64,000 bases of DNA from WHSO01 sp050485485 (GTDB lineage Bacteria; Pseudomonadota; Alphaproteobacteria; SMXQ01): assembly GCA_050485485.1 (NCBI GenBank), contig JBJHBM010000001.1, forward strand, positions 1 through 64,000, given 5' to 3'. This document shows, piece after piece, positions 16,329 through 23,836 of the stretch. Numbering within the stretch: the stretch's first letter is position 1; every line of letters starts with the position of its first letter. Under the pieces are notes generated by a model. That model was given only the letters and a program-made list of their open reading frames with translations, did no database searches and had not been told where the DNA came from. The translations under genes were made by a program, and so were the position numbers.

Positions 16329-17006
16329 ATGGCCGTCATCTCCCGCACCAAGCCCACCCTCGGTCCCGACCATACCGGGCTCGTGCTGTTCGATACCCTC
16401 AACGGATACCTCCATCCGAAGGACGCGAAGAAGCGCGCCTTCCTCAAGGAGCACAACATCCTCGCCAACATGAAGCGGCTGGTGACGGGCGCGCGCAAGG
16501 CGGGGCTGACCACCTTCTACCCGATGGGCGCCCATGCCGCCGACGGCTCCGACACGGTGGCCCGCCTGACCGACACCGACATGGACCTCAACCCGCGTGG
16601 CGCCCGCAAGGGGACCATCGCGCCGCGCTTCCACAAGGGCTCCAAGGACAGCGGGATCGCGCCCGAGGTGAAGCCCGCCAAGGGCGACGTGCTGGTGCCG
16701 AAGCACCGTTGGAACGCCTTCTTCCACACCGACCTCGAGTTCCACCTCAAGATGCGCGGCATCGACACCATCGTGCTCGCGGGCGGCTCCACCGACGTCG
16801 GCATCGCGGCCACCGCCTTTGCCGCGCGCGACCTCGACCTCGGCCTCGTGATCGTGCGCGACTGCTGCTACTCGATGCGCGGCAACAACAATGACTTCCT
16901 GATGGACCGCATCTTCCCGCGCATGGGCCGCATCATGTCGGCGGACGAGGCGGTGAAGCTGATGCTGGCCGGCGCCGCCAAGGGCGGAAAGCGCGCCCGG
17001 CGCTAG
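16329..17006 (+). CDS. Isochorismatase-fold hydrolase lacking the catalytic cysteine
   Basis: A 225-residue protein of the isochorismatase/cysteine hydrolase fold. The catalytic Asp (Asp22 in L-V-L-F-D-T-L-N-G) and Lys (Lys125 in VPKHRWNAFFHT) are present. The nucleophile position is not Cys: the segment reads G-G-S-T-D-V-G-I-A-A-T with Gly158 where amidohydrolases have Cys. True isochorismatases such as EntB also lack this Cys and hydrolyse a vinyl ether instead of an amide. The protein may thus be an isochorismatase-like or non-amidase enzyme; no siderophore genes are nearby. GCAAGGAGG gives a strong ribosome site. Confidence 0.82.
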   Translation: MAVISRTKPTLGPDHTGLVLFDTLNGYLHPKDAKKRAFLKEHNILANMKRLVTGARKAGLTTFYPMGAHAADGSDTVARLTDTDMDLNPRGARKGTIAPRFHKGSKDSGIAPEVKPAKGDVLVPKHRWNAFFHTDLEFHLKMRGIDTIVLAGGSTDVGIAATAFAARDLDLGLVIVRDCCYSMRGNNNDFLMDRIFPRMGRIMSADEAVKLMLAGAAKGGKRARR

Positions 17007-17019
17007 GCAGCCACGAACC

Positions 17020-17040
17020 GGGCCGCCCGTCGGGCGGCCC
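17020..17040 (+). terminator. Hairpin after the isochorismatase-fold gene
   Basis: Perfect 9-bp stem GGGCCGCCC, loop GTC, GGGCGGCCC, only 14 bases after the stop. No U-tract follows, so it may instead protect the mRNA 3' end. Confidence 0.4.
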
Positions 17041-17068
17041 GCTTCCATAAGCGGGGGGAGTAGGGACG

Positions 17069-18085
17069 ATGCTGGGCGTCCTGTTCGGCATCCTGGCCGC
17101 CGCCGCGTTCGGATTCAACAACGCGAGCGCGCGGCGCGGCGTGCTCAGCGGCACCGCGATCCAGGGGCTCGTCATCTCGATGCCGATCGGCGTCGTGACG
17201 TTCGCCCTGTTCGCTTGGATCTTCGGCGAATGGGCTCAGGCCGCCGCCGTGGACCTCGCCGCCGTGGGCTTCCTCGCGGCGGGCGGCTTCATGCATTTCG
17301 TGTGGGGCCGCTACTGCAACATCCGCTCGCTCGCGGCCATCGGCTCCAACCTCGCGGGGCCGGTGCAGCAGGTCCAGCTCCTGCTGTCGCTCAGTCTCGC
17401 GATCTGGCTGTTGGGCGAGGTGCTGACGCCGCTCAAGATCCTCGGCATCGTGCTGGTGGTCTCGGCGCCCGCCTATATCCTGCGCCAGCGCGCCAAGGCG
17501 CGGGCGCGCGAGAAGGCGGCACCGCCGCCGGACGCGGCCGCGGACGCGGCCGAGCCCAAGCCCGTGCCCAAGTTCACCCCGCGCATGGCGGAGGGCTACC
17601 TGTTCGCCTTCCTGGCGGCGATCGGCTTCGGCACCAGCCCGATCCTGGTGAAGGCCGGCCTCACCGGCAACAACCTCGCCTTCGTCGGCGGCTTCGTGTC
17701 CTGCGTGGCCGCGACGATCGTGGTGGCGCTCCTGCTGCTGATCCCGTCCCAGCTCGCCGAGACCCGGCGCATCAACGGCGAATCCGCCAAGTGGTTCTCC
17801 TATTCGGGGCTCGGCGTCACGGTCTCGCACCTGTTCCGCTACCTGGCCCTCAGCCTCGCGCCGGTGACGGTGGTGCAGCCGCTCCAGAGCATGTCGCTCC
17901 TGTTCCGGATGATCTTCGGCTATTTCATCAACCGCGAGCACGAGGCTTTCGACCGCTATGTGATCGTCGGCATCCTGCTGTCGTTCGCGGGCGCGATTGC
18001 GCTTTCGCTTTCGGACGAGGCCGTGCTCAAATACTTCGACTTGCCGTCATGGCTGAACGAGATCGCGCGGTGGCATTGGCCGTAA
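17069..18085 (+). CDS. EamA/DMT superfamily transporter
   Basis: The 338-residue membrane protein is built from two EamA halves of about five hydrophobic segments each (residues 1-140 and 175-325). They are joined by a cytoplasmic Lys/Ala/Pro-rich linker (A-R-E-K-A-A-P-P-P-D). The first half contains GFNNASARRGVLSG and LAAIGSNLAGPVQQVQLLLSL; the second contains a matching APVTVVQPLQSMSLLFR. Such proteins export or import small metabolites; substrate is unknown. GGGGGGAG precedes the ATG. The leaderless binding-protein-fold gene follows after 25 bases, suggesting co-transcription. Confidence 0.82.
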   Translation: MLGVLFGILAAAAFGFNNASARRGVLSGTAIQGLVISMPIGVVTFALFAWIFGEWAQAAAVDLAAVGFLAAGGFMHFVWGRYCNIRSLAAIGSNLAGPVQQVQLLLSLSLAIWLLGEVLTPLKILGIVLVVSAPAYILRQRAKARAREKAAPPPDAAADAAEPKPVPKFTPRMAEGYLFAFLAAIGFGTSPILVKAGLTGNNLAFVGGFVSCVAATIVVALLLLIPSQLAETRRINGESAKWFSYSGLGVTVSHLFRYLALSLAPVTVVQPLQSMSLLFRMIFGYFINREHEAFDRYVIVGILLSFAGAIALSLSDEAVLKYFDLPSWLNEIARWHWP

Positions 18086-18110
18086 GCGCGCGCCGCAGGA
18101 GGGGAGACGC

Positions 18111-19031
18111 ATGGACACCATCAGGATCACCGGCTATTTCCGCCGTCCCGCCCAGATCGTGGGCATCAATAAGGGGTTCTTCGCGCGCGAGGGGATCGAG
18201 CTCGACTACCACACCGTCCACCTCGCGCCCCAGCACAACCGGGAACTGGCGGAAGGCGTCTGGAACCTGACGCTGTCCTCGGCCGATACCATGCTCGCGC
18301 GCACCACCCAGGACCACGTCGATTTCCTCCTGGTCATGCAGGTGGAGGAGGGCATGGACGTCCAGCTCGTGGCCCAGCCCGAGATCAAGTCCGTCGAGGA
18401 CCTGCGCGGCAAGCTGTTTGCCGCCGACCCGGTCGATTCGAACTTCGACATGGTCCGCAACAAGATCATGGTGGACCACGGCATCCCCGAGAGCGAATAC
18501 CGCTACGAGGTGATCGGCAATACGCCGATCCGGCTGCAGGCCTTCCTGGAAAAACGCGTCGCTGCCGCCATGCTGACCTCGCCGCACACCGAGAAGGCGC
18601 TGGCGGCGGGCGGCCATATCGTCGCCGAGGGCGCCGACCACATCACCGACTGGCCGCATACCTGCTGCTGGGGCCTCCGGCGCTGGATCGAATCCCACCG
18701 CGACGTCGTGGTGCGCTTCATCCGTGGCTGGACGGCGGCGGCCGACTGGATGACGGCGCCCGAAAACCGCGAGGAGGCCATCGCCATGGTGATGGCGTCG
18801 GAGAAGCTCAGCCGCCCGCGCGCGGAAAAGCTGTTCGGCCACGTCGTCCCGAAGGCCGGCATCGATCCCGCCGCGATCCGCAAGAACGTCGAGACGCGCA
18901 TCGAGCTCGGCTACTACAAGCCGCCCCACAAGCCGGCCGAGGCGTTCTACGACATGTCCTACTGGGCGGAGGCGACCGGCCTGCCGGTGCCGCCACCGGC
19001 CGGCCTGCCGCGCAACGGCGTTCCGGGATAG
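18111..19031 (+). CDS. NMT1/THI5-like periplasmic-binding-fold protein without signal peptide
   Basis: A 306-residue protein with the type 2 periplasmic binding fold: D-T-I-R-I-T-G-Y-F-R-R-P-A-Q-I-V-G-I-N-K-G-F-F-A-R-E-G-I-E-L is the NMT1/SsuA start, followed by a LSSADTML binding-loop region and KSVEDLRGKLFA. There is no signal peptide; the fold begins at residue 3. It may be cytoplasmic, like the enzyme 4,5-dihydroxyphthalate decarboxylase or the THI5 pyrimidine synthase, which share this fold. No ABC permease or ATPase is adjacent. GGAGGGGAGACGC gives a good ribosome site. Confidence 0.75.
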   Translation: MDTIRITGYFRRPAQIVGINKGFFAREGIELDYHTVHLAPQHNRELAEGVWNLTLSSADTMLARTTQDHVDFLLVMQVEEGMDVQLVAQPEIKSVEDLRGKLFAADPVDSNFDMVRNKIMVDHGIPESEYRYEVIGNTPIRLQAFLEKRVAAAMLTSPHTEKALAAGGHIVAEGADHITDWPHTCCWGLRRWIESHRDVVVRFIRGWTAAADWMTAPENREEAIAMVMASEKLSRPRAEKLFGHVVPKAGIDPAAIRKNVETRIELGYYKPPHKPAEAFYDMSYWAEATGLPVPPPAGLPRNGVPG

Positions 19032-19052
19032 GGCGGCGTACCTGCTCCTCCC

Positions 19053-19150
19053 CATCGTCATGCTCGCCGAAGGGCGAGCATCCACGTTCTGTTTTGGCAG
19101 GCGCACGAAATAAAAACACGTGGATGGTCGTGCCAAGCACGACTATGACG
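19053..19150. repeat. Composite palindromic intergenic element, copy 1
   Basis: Two hairpins lie about 40 bases apart: ATGCTCGCC/GGCGAGCAT (19060-19081) and ATGGTCGTGC/GCACGACTAT (19124-19146). Each is flanked by TCATG... and ...ATCCA(CG) ends. The same two-hairpin layout occurs in inverted orientation at 63345-63440. Both copies sit between convergent genes, as REP/BIME-like elements do. Confidence 0.85.
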
Positions 19151-19184
19151 GAAGGTATGAACGAGTCCGGGGCAGGGCGGCCGC

Positions 19185-20378
19185 TTACTTCGTGCCGGCG
19201 CGGCCGGCGGCGCCACGCCCGAACCAGGCCGCGAGGCGGCGCACGGCCTCCTCCAGCACCTCGTCGGTCTTGCAGAAGCAGAACCGCAGGAGGTTGCGCG
19301 GCGGATCGGCCGCGTAGAAGGCGCTGACCGGAATCGCCGCGACGCCCGCCTCGCGGGCGAGGCGCATGGCGAAGGCCACGTCGTCCTCTCCATTTGCGAC
19401 CGGCGAGATGTCCGCGATCAGGAAATAGGTGCCGGCGCAGGCGTTGACCGCGAGGCCGACCGAGCGCAGCGCGCCCGCCAGCAGGTCGCGCTTGCGGCCC
19501 ATGCGCGCGGCCAGTTCCGCGAAAAACGCATCGGGCAGGCCGAGCCCGTGGGCCACGCCGTACTGGAGCGCGGGCGGGGTGGTGAAGGTGAGGAACTGGT
19601 GGCAGCGCGCGACCGGGCCCAGCACCTCGGGCGCGGCGGTGACGTAGCCCACCTTCCAGCCGGTGAGCGAGAAGGTCTTGCCCGCCGAGCCCACCCGCAC
19701 GGTGCGCGCGCGCATCCCCGGCACCGAGATCAGCGGCGTGAAGCGCCGGTCGTCGAACAGCAGATGCTCGTACACCTCGTCGGCGATGGCGACGGCGTCG
19801 TGGCGCACACACAGCCGCGCGATGGCCGCGAGCTCCGCGTCCGCGAACAGCTTGCCGGTCGGGTTCATGGGGTTGTTGACGATGACGGCGCGGGTGCGCG
19901 GGCCGAAGGCCGCCTCGAGCGCGGCGATGTCCACCGCCCAGTCGGGCCCCGCGAGCCGGACCGGCACCACGCGCCCGCCCGCGCGCCGCACCATCGGGGC
20001 GTAGGAATCGTACATCGGCTCGAACGTCACCACCTCGTCGCCGGGCCGGACGTAGGCGAGGATGGCGGCGGCGAGCGCCTCGGTCGCGCCCGAGGTCACC
20101 ATCACCTCCGCCGTCGGGTCCACGTCGAGACCGTAGAAGCGGCGCGCGTGCGCGGCCACCGCCCGGCGCAGCTCGGGCACCCCCAGCATCGGCGGGTACT
20201 GGTTGGAGCGCCCGGCGAGCGCGTCGGCCGCCGCGGCGATCACCTCGGCAGGCTCGCCGTGGTCCGGGAAGCCCTGGCCCAGGTTGATGGCGCCGGTCTC
20301 GCGCGCGAGCGCGGAGAACACCTCGAACACGGTGGTGCCGCCCTCGGTGAAGACGGGATGGGCGCGGGAGTCCGCCAT
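19185..20378 (-). CDS. Class I/II pyridoxal-phosphate aminotransferase
   Basis: A 397-residue fold-type I aminotransferase. Motifs in order are INLGQGFPDHGEP (substrate specificity loop), VTSGATEALAAAILA (cofactor phosphate), NNPMNPTGKLF (cofactor ring), IADEVYEHLLFDD, and SAGKTFSLTGWKVGY with the Schiff-base lysine at about residue 234. The N-x-G-Q-G-F-P-D start resembles methionine aminotransferase (MtnE/YbdL) and kynurenine aminotransferase relatives. The neighbouring 2-oxoacid:ferredoxin oxidoreductase could use the 2-oxoacid product; that link is inference. Confidence 0.87.
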   Translation of the reverse strand: MADSRAHPVFTEGGTTVFEVFSALARETGAINLGQGFPDHGEPAEVIAAAADALAGRSNQYPPMLGVPELRRAVAAHARRFYGLDVDPTAEVMVTSGATEALAAAILAYVRPGDEVVTFEPMYDSYAPMVRRAGGRVVPVRLAGPDWAVDIAALEAAFGPRTRAVIVNNPMNPTGKLFADAELAAIARLCVRHDAVAIADEVYEHLLFDDRRFTPLISVPGMRARTVRVGSAGKTFSLTGWKVGYVTAAPEVLGPVARCHQFLTFTTPPALQYGVAHGLGLPDAFFAELAARMGRKRDLLAGALRSVGLAVNACAGTYFLIADISPVANGEDDVAFAMRLAREAGVAAIPVSAFYAADPPRNLLRFCFCKTDEVLEEAVRRLAAWFGRGAAGRAGTK

Positions 20379-20521
20379 GGTCCGCGCGGCTCCTTCCCCC
20401 CGCGCGGGCCGCAGTCTAGAGCAGGCGCCGCGAAAACGGAATTGGTCCCCCCTGCTCGGGAAAATGAAAAGGGAGCGAGGACGGTACCGCCGCCCGTCGG
20501 AATGATCTACCTTGGCGCGCC

Positions 20522-20965
20522 ATGACCGGGACCGACCAGGGCTTCGTGCTGCATCCGCGCCTCGCCGCCGACACGCTGGCGGTGGGAAGCCTCGCGCTGA
20601 GCCGGGTGCTGCTGATGAACGACGCGCGCTACCCGTGGCTGGTGCTGGTGCCGGCGCTGCCCGGGCTGCGGGAGCTGCACGACCTTGCCGCGCCCGACCG
20701 CGCGCGGCTGATGGAGGAGGTGGCGGCGGCCTCGCGCACGCTCGCCGCGCTGGAGCGGCCCGACAAGATCAACGTCGGCGCCATCGGCAACATCGTCCCG
20801 CAGCTCCACGTCCACGTGGTCGCGCGGCGCGCGGGCGACGCCGCCTGGCCCGCGCCGGTGTGGGGGGTGGGCGCGGCCGAGCCTTACGGCGAAACGGACG
20901 CGCGGCGCATGCTGGACGATTTGCGGGCGGCCCTGCCGGGCCTCGCCGCCGTTTCCCGCGGATGA
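20522..20965 (+). CDS. HIT family protein
   Basis: A 147-residue histidine-triad protein. The triad is Q-L-H-V-H-V-V-A-R (His96, His98), with Gln94 at the place where classical HIT proteins carry a third His. This variant is common in alphaproteobacterial HIT proteins. PWLVLVPALPGLRELHDL and the G-A-I-G-N-I-V-P-Q stretch also fit. HIT proteins hydrolyse or transfer nucleoside phosphates. The gene starts about 140 bases from the divergent aminotransferase and ends four bases from the convergent korB stop. Confidence 0.85.
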   Translation: MTGTDQGFVLHPRLAADTLAVGSLALSRVLLMNDARYPWLVLVPALPGLRELHDLAAPDRARLMEEVAAASRTLAALERPDKINVGAIGNIVPQLHVHVVARRAGDAAWPAPVWGVGAAEPYGETDARRMLDDLRAALPGLAAVSRG

Positions 20966-20969
20966 TCGG

Positions 20970-22019
20970 TCAGCGGTAGCGCTTCTGGAGCTGGGCGAGG
21001 GCGTCCGCGCCCGGGCACAGGCCGGCGAAGGGATGGGTCGCGAGCGGCGCCGCGACGGTCCGGTTGGCGGCGTGGAGATCGTCGCGCCCATCCTCGACAT
21101 AGAGCAGGCCAGTGACGATCTCGCCCTTGTCCTCGTGGCGCGAGATATAGTCGAAGGCGCGTGCGCGGTCGCGCGGGTCGTAGTCCGGGTCCGCCTTCTT
21201 CAGGTAGATGGTGCTGCCGTCGTGGAGCGCCACCGGGACCACTTCGCCTTCGGCGTAGTCGGCGACGATCTCCTCCTTCGATTCGATCAGGTCGGCCGGC
21301 TTGTGCATGTGGGCATAGGCGTAGCGGTAGCTCATGGTCGAGTCCTCGTGGTCGTTGAAGGTGACGCACGGGGAGATGACGTCGAGGAGCGCGAAGCCCT
21401 TGTGCCGGAGCCCGGCCTTGATGAGCGGCACGAGCTGGGACTTGTCGCCCGAGAACGAGCGCGCGACGAAGCTGGCGCCGAGCGCGATCGCGGTCTTGAT
21501 CGGGTCGATCGGCGGGTTGGGGTTGACCTCGCCCTTGCGGGTCTTGGCGCCGAACCCGGCCGAGGCCGAGAACTGCCCCTTGGTGAGCCCGTAGACGCCG
21601 TTGTTCTCGATCACGTAGAGCATGTCGAGGTTGCGGCGGATGACGTGGCCGAACTGGCCGAGGCCGATGGAGAGCGAATCGCCGTCGCCCGACACGCCGA
21701 CGTAGTAGAGCTCGCGGTTGGCAGCGGCCGCGCCGGTGGTGATCGAGGGCATGCGGCCGTGCACGGTGTTGTTGCCGTGGCTCTGGGCAAGGAAGTAGGC
21801 GGTGGTCTTGGAGGAGCAGCCGATCCCCGAGACCTTGACCGCGCGGTTGGGCGGGATCGAGAGCTCGAAGAAGGCGCGCGTCATGGCGGCGGTGATCGAA
21901 TCGTGGCCGCAGCCCGCGCAGAGCGTGGACATGGCGCCCTCGTAGGACGCCTCGGTGAGGCCGAGGGCGTTGGCGGGACGCCCCTTGAAGGCGACGTTGG
22001 GCTTGCGGATGTAGCTCAT
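20970..22019 (-). CDS. korB: 2-oxoacid:ferredoxin oxidoreductase, beta subunit
   Basis: A 349-residue thiamine-diphosphate subunit. CAGCGHD (Cys34, Cys37) starts the Fe-S/ThDP part. GVSGDGDSLSIGLGQ and the ENNGVYGLTKGQ stretch form the GDG...NN ThDP-Mg motif, and Q-F-S-A-S-A-G-F-G follows. With KorA it converts a 2-oxoacid such as 2-oxoglutarate plus CoA to acyl-CoA, CO2 and reduced ferredoxin, reversibly. The start ATG overlaps the korA stop in an ATGA arrangement (22016-22019), indicating translational coupling. About 50 residues beyond the usual beta-subunit end are present. Confidence 0.9.
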   Translation of the reverse strand: MSYIRKPNVAFKGRPANALGLTEASYEGAMSTLCAGCGHDSITAAMTRAFFELSIPPNRAVKVSGIGCSSKTTAYFLAQSHGNNTVHGRMPSITTGAAAANRELYYVGVSGDGDSLSIGLGQFGHVIRRNLDMLYVIENNGVYGLTKGQFSASAGFGAKTRKGEVNPNPPIDPIKTAIALGASFVARSFSGDKSQLVPLIKAGLRHKGFALLDVISPCVTFNDHEDSTMSYRYAYAHMHKPADLIESKEEIVADYAEGEVVPVALHDGSTIYLKKADPDYDPRDRARAFDYISRHEDKGEIVTGLLYVEDGRDDLHAANRTVAAPLATHPFAGLCPGADALAQLQKRYR

Positions 22020-23836
22020 GCCGCGGCCTCCCTTGCGAGCGCGCTTTCGATGGCGCGGACCACGATGCCGGCATCCATCGGCATGCCGTCGTAGTGGAGG
22101 ATGGAGACGAGCTTCGACTTCTCCGCCGCCGTCTCGTTGACCAACAGGCCGCGCAGCTGGGCGTCGCGGTTCTGTTCGACCACGAACACGCGCTCGTGGG
22201 CGGCGAGGAACGATTCGACCTCGGCCGTGAACGGGAAGGCACGCACCCGCATGTAGTCGATGTGCTCGCCGCGCGCGGCGAGGATGCCGAGCGCCTCCTT
22301 GCAGGCGCCGTCGCAGCTGCCGACCGCGAGGATGCCCCACGGCGCCGGGGATTTCGCGGCGGAGATCTCCTCGGGCTTCGGCACCAGCTTGCGGGCGGTC
22401 GCCCACTTGACCAGCAGGCGGTCCATGACGTCGCGGTACTCGTCCGACAGCTCGGTGCGCCCGCCCCACTTGTTGTGGCCGGCGCCGCGGTTGAAAAAGA
22501 CCCCCTTGGGGTGGCAGCCGGGCAGGGTGCGGTAGGGGATGCCGTCGCCGTCCACGTCGAGGTAGCGGTGGAACCTGGCGATGGTCTCGAGGTCGGCGTC
22601 CGACAGCACCTTGCCGCGGTCGGGGACGTAGGAATCGTCCCACGAGAGCTCCGGCACCATCCAGTCGTTCATGCCGACGTCGAGGTCTGAGACCACGAAT
22701 ACCGGCGTCTGCAGGCGCTCGGCGAGGTCGAAGGCCTGCACCGCCATCTCGAAGCATTCGCGCGGGTCGGCCGGGTAGAGGCAGACGTGGCGGGTGTCGC
22801 CGTGGGAGGCGTAGGCGCAGAGCTGGATGTCGCCCTGCTGGGTGCGGGTCGGCATGCCGGTGGAGGGGCCGACGCGCTGGATGTCGAACAGCACCATCGG
22901 AATCTCGGAGTAGTAGCCGAGGCCGATCATCTCCGCCATCAGCGAGATGCCGGGGCCGGAGGTGGTGGTGAAGGCGCGCGCGCCGCTCCAGCCCGCGCCG
23001 AGCACCATGCCGGCCGAGGACAGTTCGTCCTCCGCCTGCACGATCAGGCAGCGCTTCTCGCCGGTCTCCTTGTCGGTGCGGAAGCGCGCGCAGAACGACT
23101 TGAAGGCGTCCATCAGCGAAGTGGAGGGCGTGATCGGATACCACGCGCCGACGGTGGCGCCGGCATAGACGCAGCCGAGCGCGGCGGCGGTGTTGCCGTC
23201 GATCATGATGTGGCCCGCTGTGGCGTCCATCGGCGCGACGGAGAGCGGCAGCGGGCAGTCGAAGTTGGCCTTGGCGTAGTCGTAGCCGAGCGCGATCGCC
23301 TGCATGTTGGCGGGAACCAGCTTGGGCTTGGAGGCGAAGGTCTCCTCGATCAGCCGGCGGATCACGGCCATGTCGATGTCGGTGAGCGCGGCGACCGCGC
23401 CGACGTAGGCCATGTTCTTCATCAGGAGGCGCACGCGCGGGTTGGCGAAGGCGTCGTTCACCATCTGCGCGAGCGGCACGCCGAGCAGGGTCACGTCGGG
23501 GCGCGCGAGCGACGCCTCGCGCGGCCAGGTGGAGTCGTAGACCAGGTAGCCGCCGGGGGCGACCTCCTTCACGTCCTGGGCGTAGGTCTCCGCGTTCATG
23601 GCGACCATGATGTCGACCTGGCCCGCGCGCGCGGAATGGCCGTCGCGGGTCACGCGGATCTCGTACCAGGTCGGCATGCCCTGGATGTTGGAGGGGAAGT
23701 AGTTCTTCCCCACAACGGGGATGCCCATGCGGAAGTACGACTTCATCAGAAGGCTGTTGGCGCTGGCCGAGCCGGTGCCGTTCACCGTCGCCACCTTGAC
23801 GACGAAGTCGTTCAGCCGGCTTTGCGCTGCTGACAC
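22016..23836 (-). CDS. korA: 2-oxoacid:ferredoxin oxidoreductase, fused gamma-alpha subunit
   Basis: The 606-residue protein is a fusion of the gamma domain (residues 1-190, with VNGTGSASANSLLMKSYFRM and HSARAGQVDIMVA) and the alpha domain (from about 215, with GNTAAALGCVYAGATVGAWY and the PITPSTSLMDAF ThDP-contact motif). This KorA architecture is normal in proteobacteria and actinobacteria. It starts with GTG at 23836 inside the end of the upstream flavoprotein gene, nine bases after GGGAGG, so the two genes overlap by 25 bases. Substrate may be 2-oxoglutarate or another 2-oxoacid. Confidence 0.9.
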   Translation of the reverse strand: MSAAQSRLNDFVVKVATVNGTGSASANSLLMKSYFRMGIPVVGKNYFPSNIQGMPTWYEIRVTRDGHSARAGQVDIMVAMNAETYAQDVKEVAPGGYLVYDSTWPREASLARPDVTLLGVPLAQMVNDAFANPRVRLLMKNMAYVGAVAALTDIDMAVIRRLIEETFASKPKLVPANMQAIALGYDYAKANFDCPLPLSVAPMDATAGHIMIDGNTAAALGCVYAGATVGAWYPITPSTSLMDAFKSFCARFRTDKETGEKRCLIVQAEDELSSAGMVLGAGWSGARAFTTTSGPGISLMAEMIGLGYYSEIPMVLFDIQRVGPSTGMPTRTQQGDIQLCAYASHGDTRHVCLYPADPRECFEMAVQAFDLAERLQTPVFVVSDLDVGMNDWMVPELSWDDSYVPDRGKVLSDADLETIARFHRYLDVDGDGIPYRTLPGCHPKGVFFNRGAGHNKWGGRTELSDEYRDVMDRLLVKWATARKLVPKPEEISAAKSPAPWGILAVGSCDGACKEALGILAARGEHIDYMRVRAFPFTAEVESFLAAHERVFVVEQNRDAQLRGLLVNETAAEKSKLVSILHYDGMPMDAGIVVRAIESALAREAAA

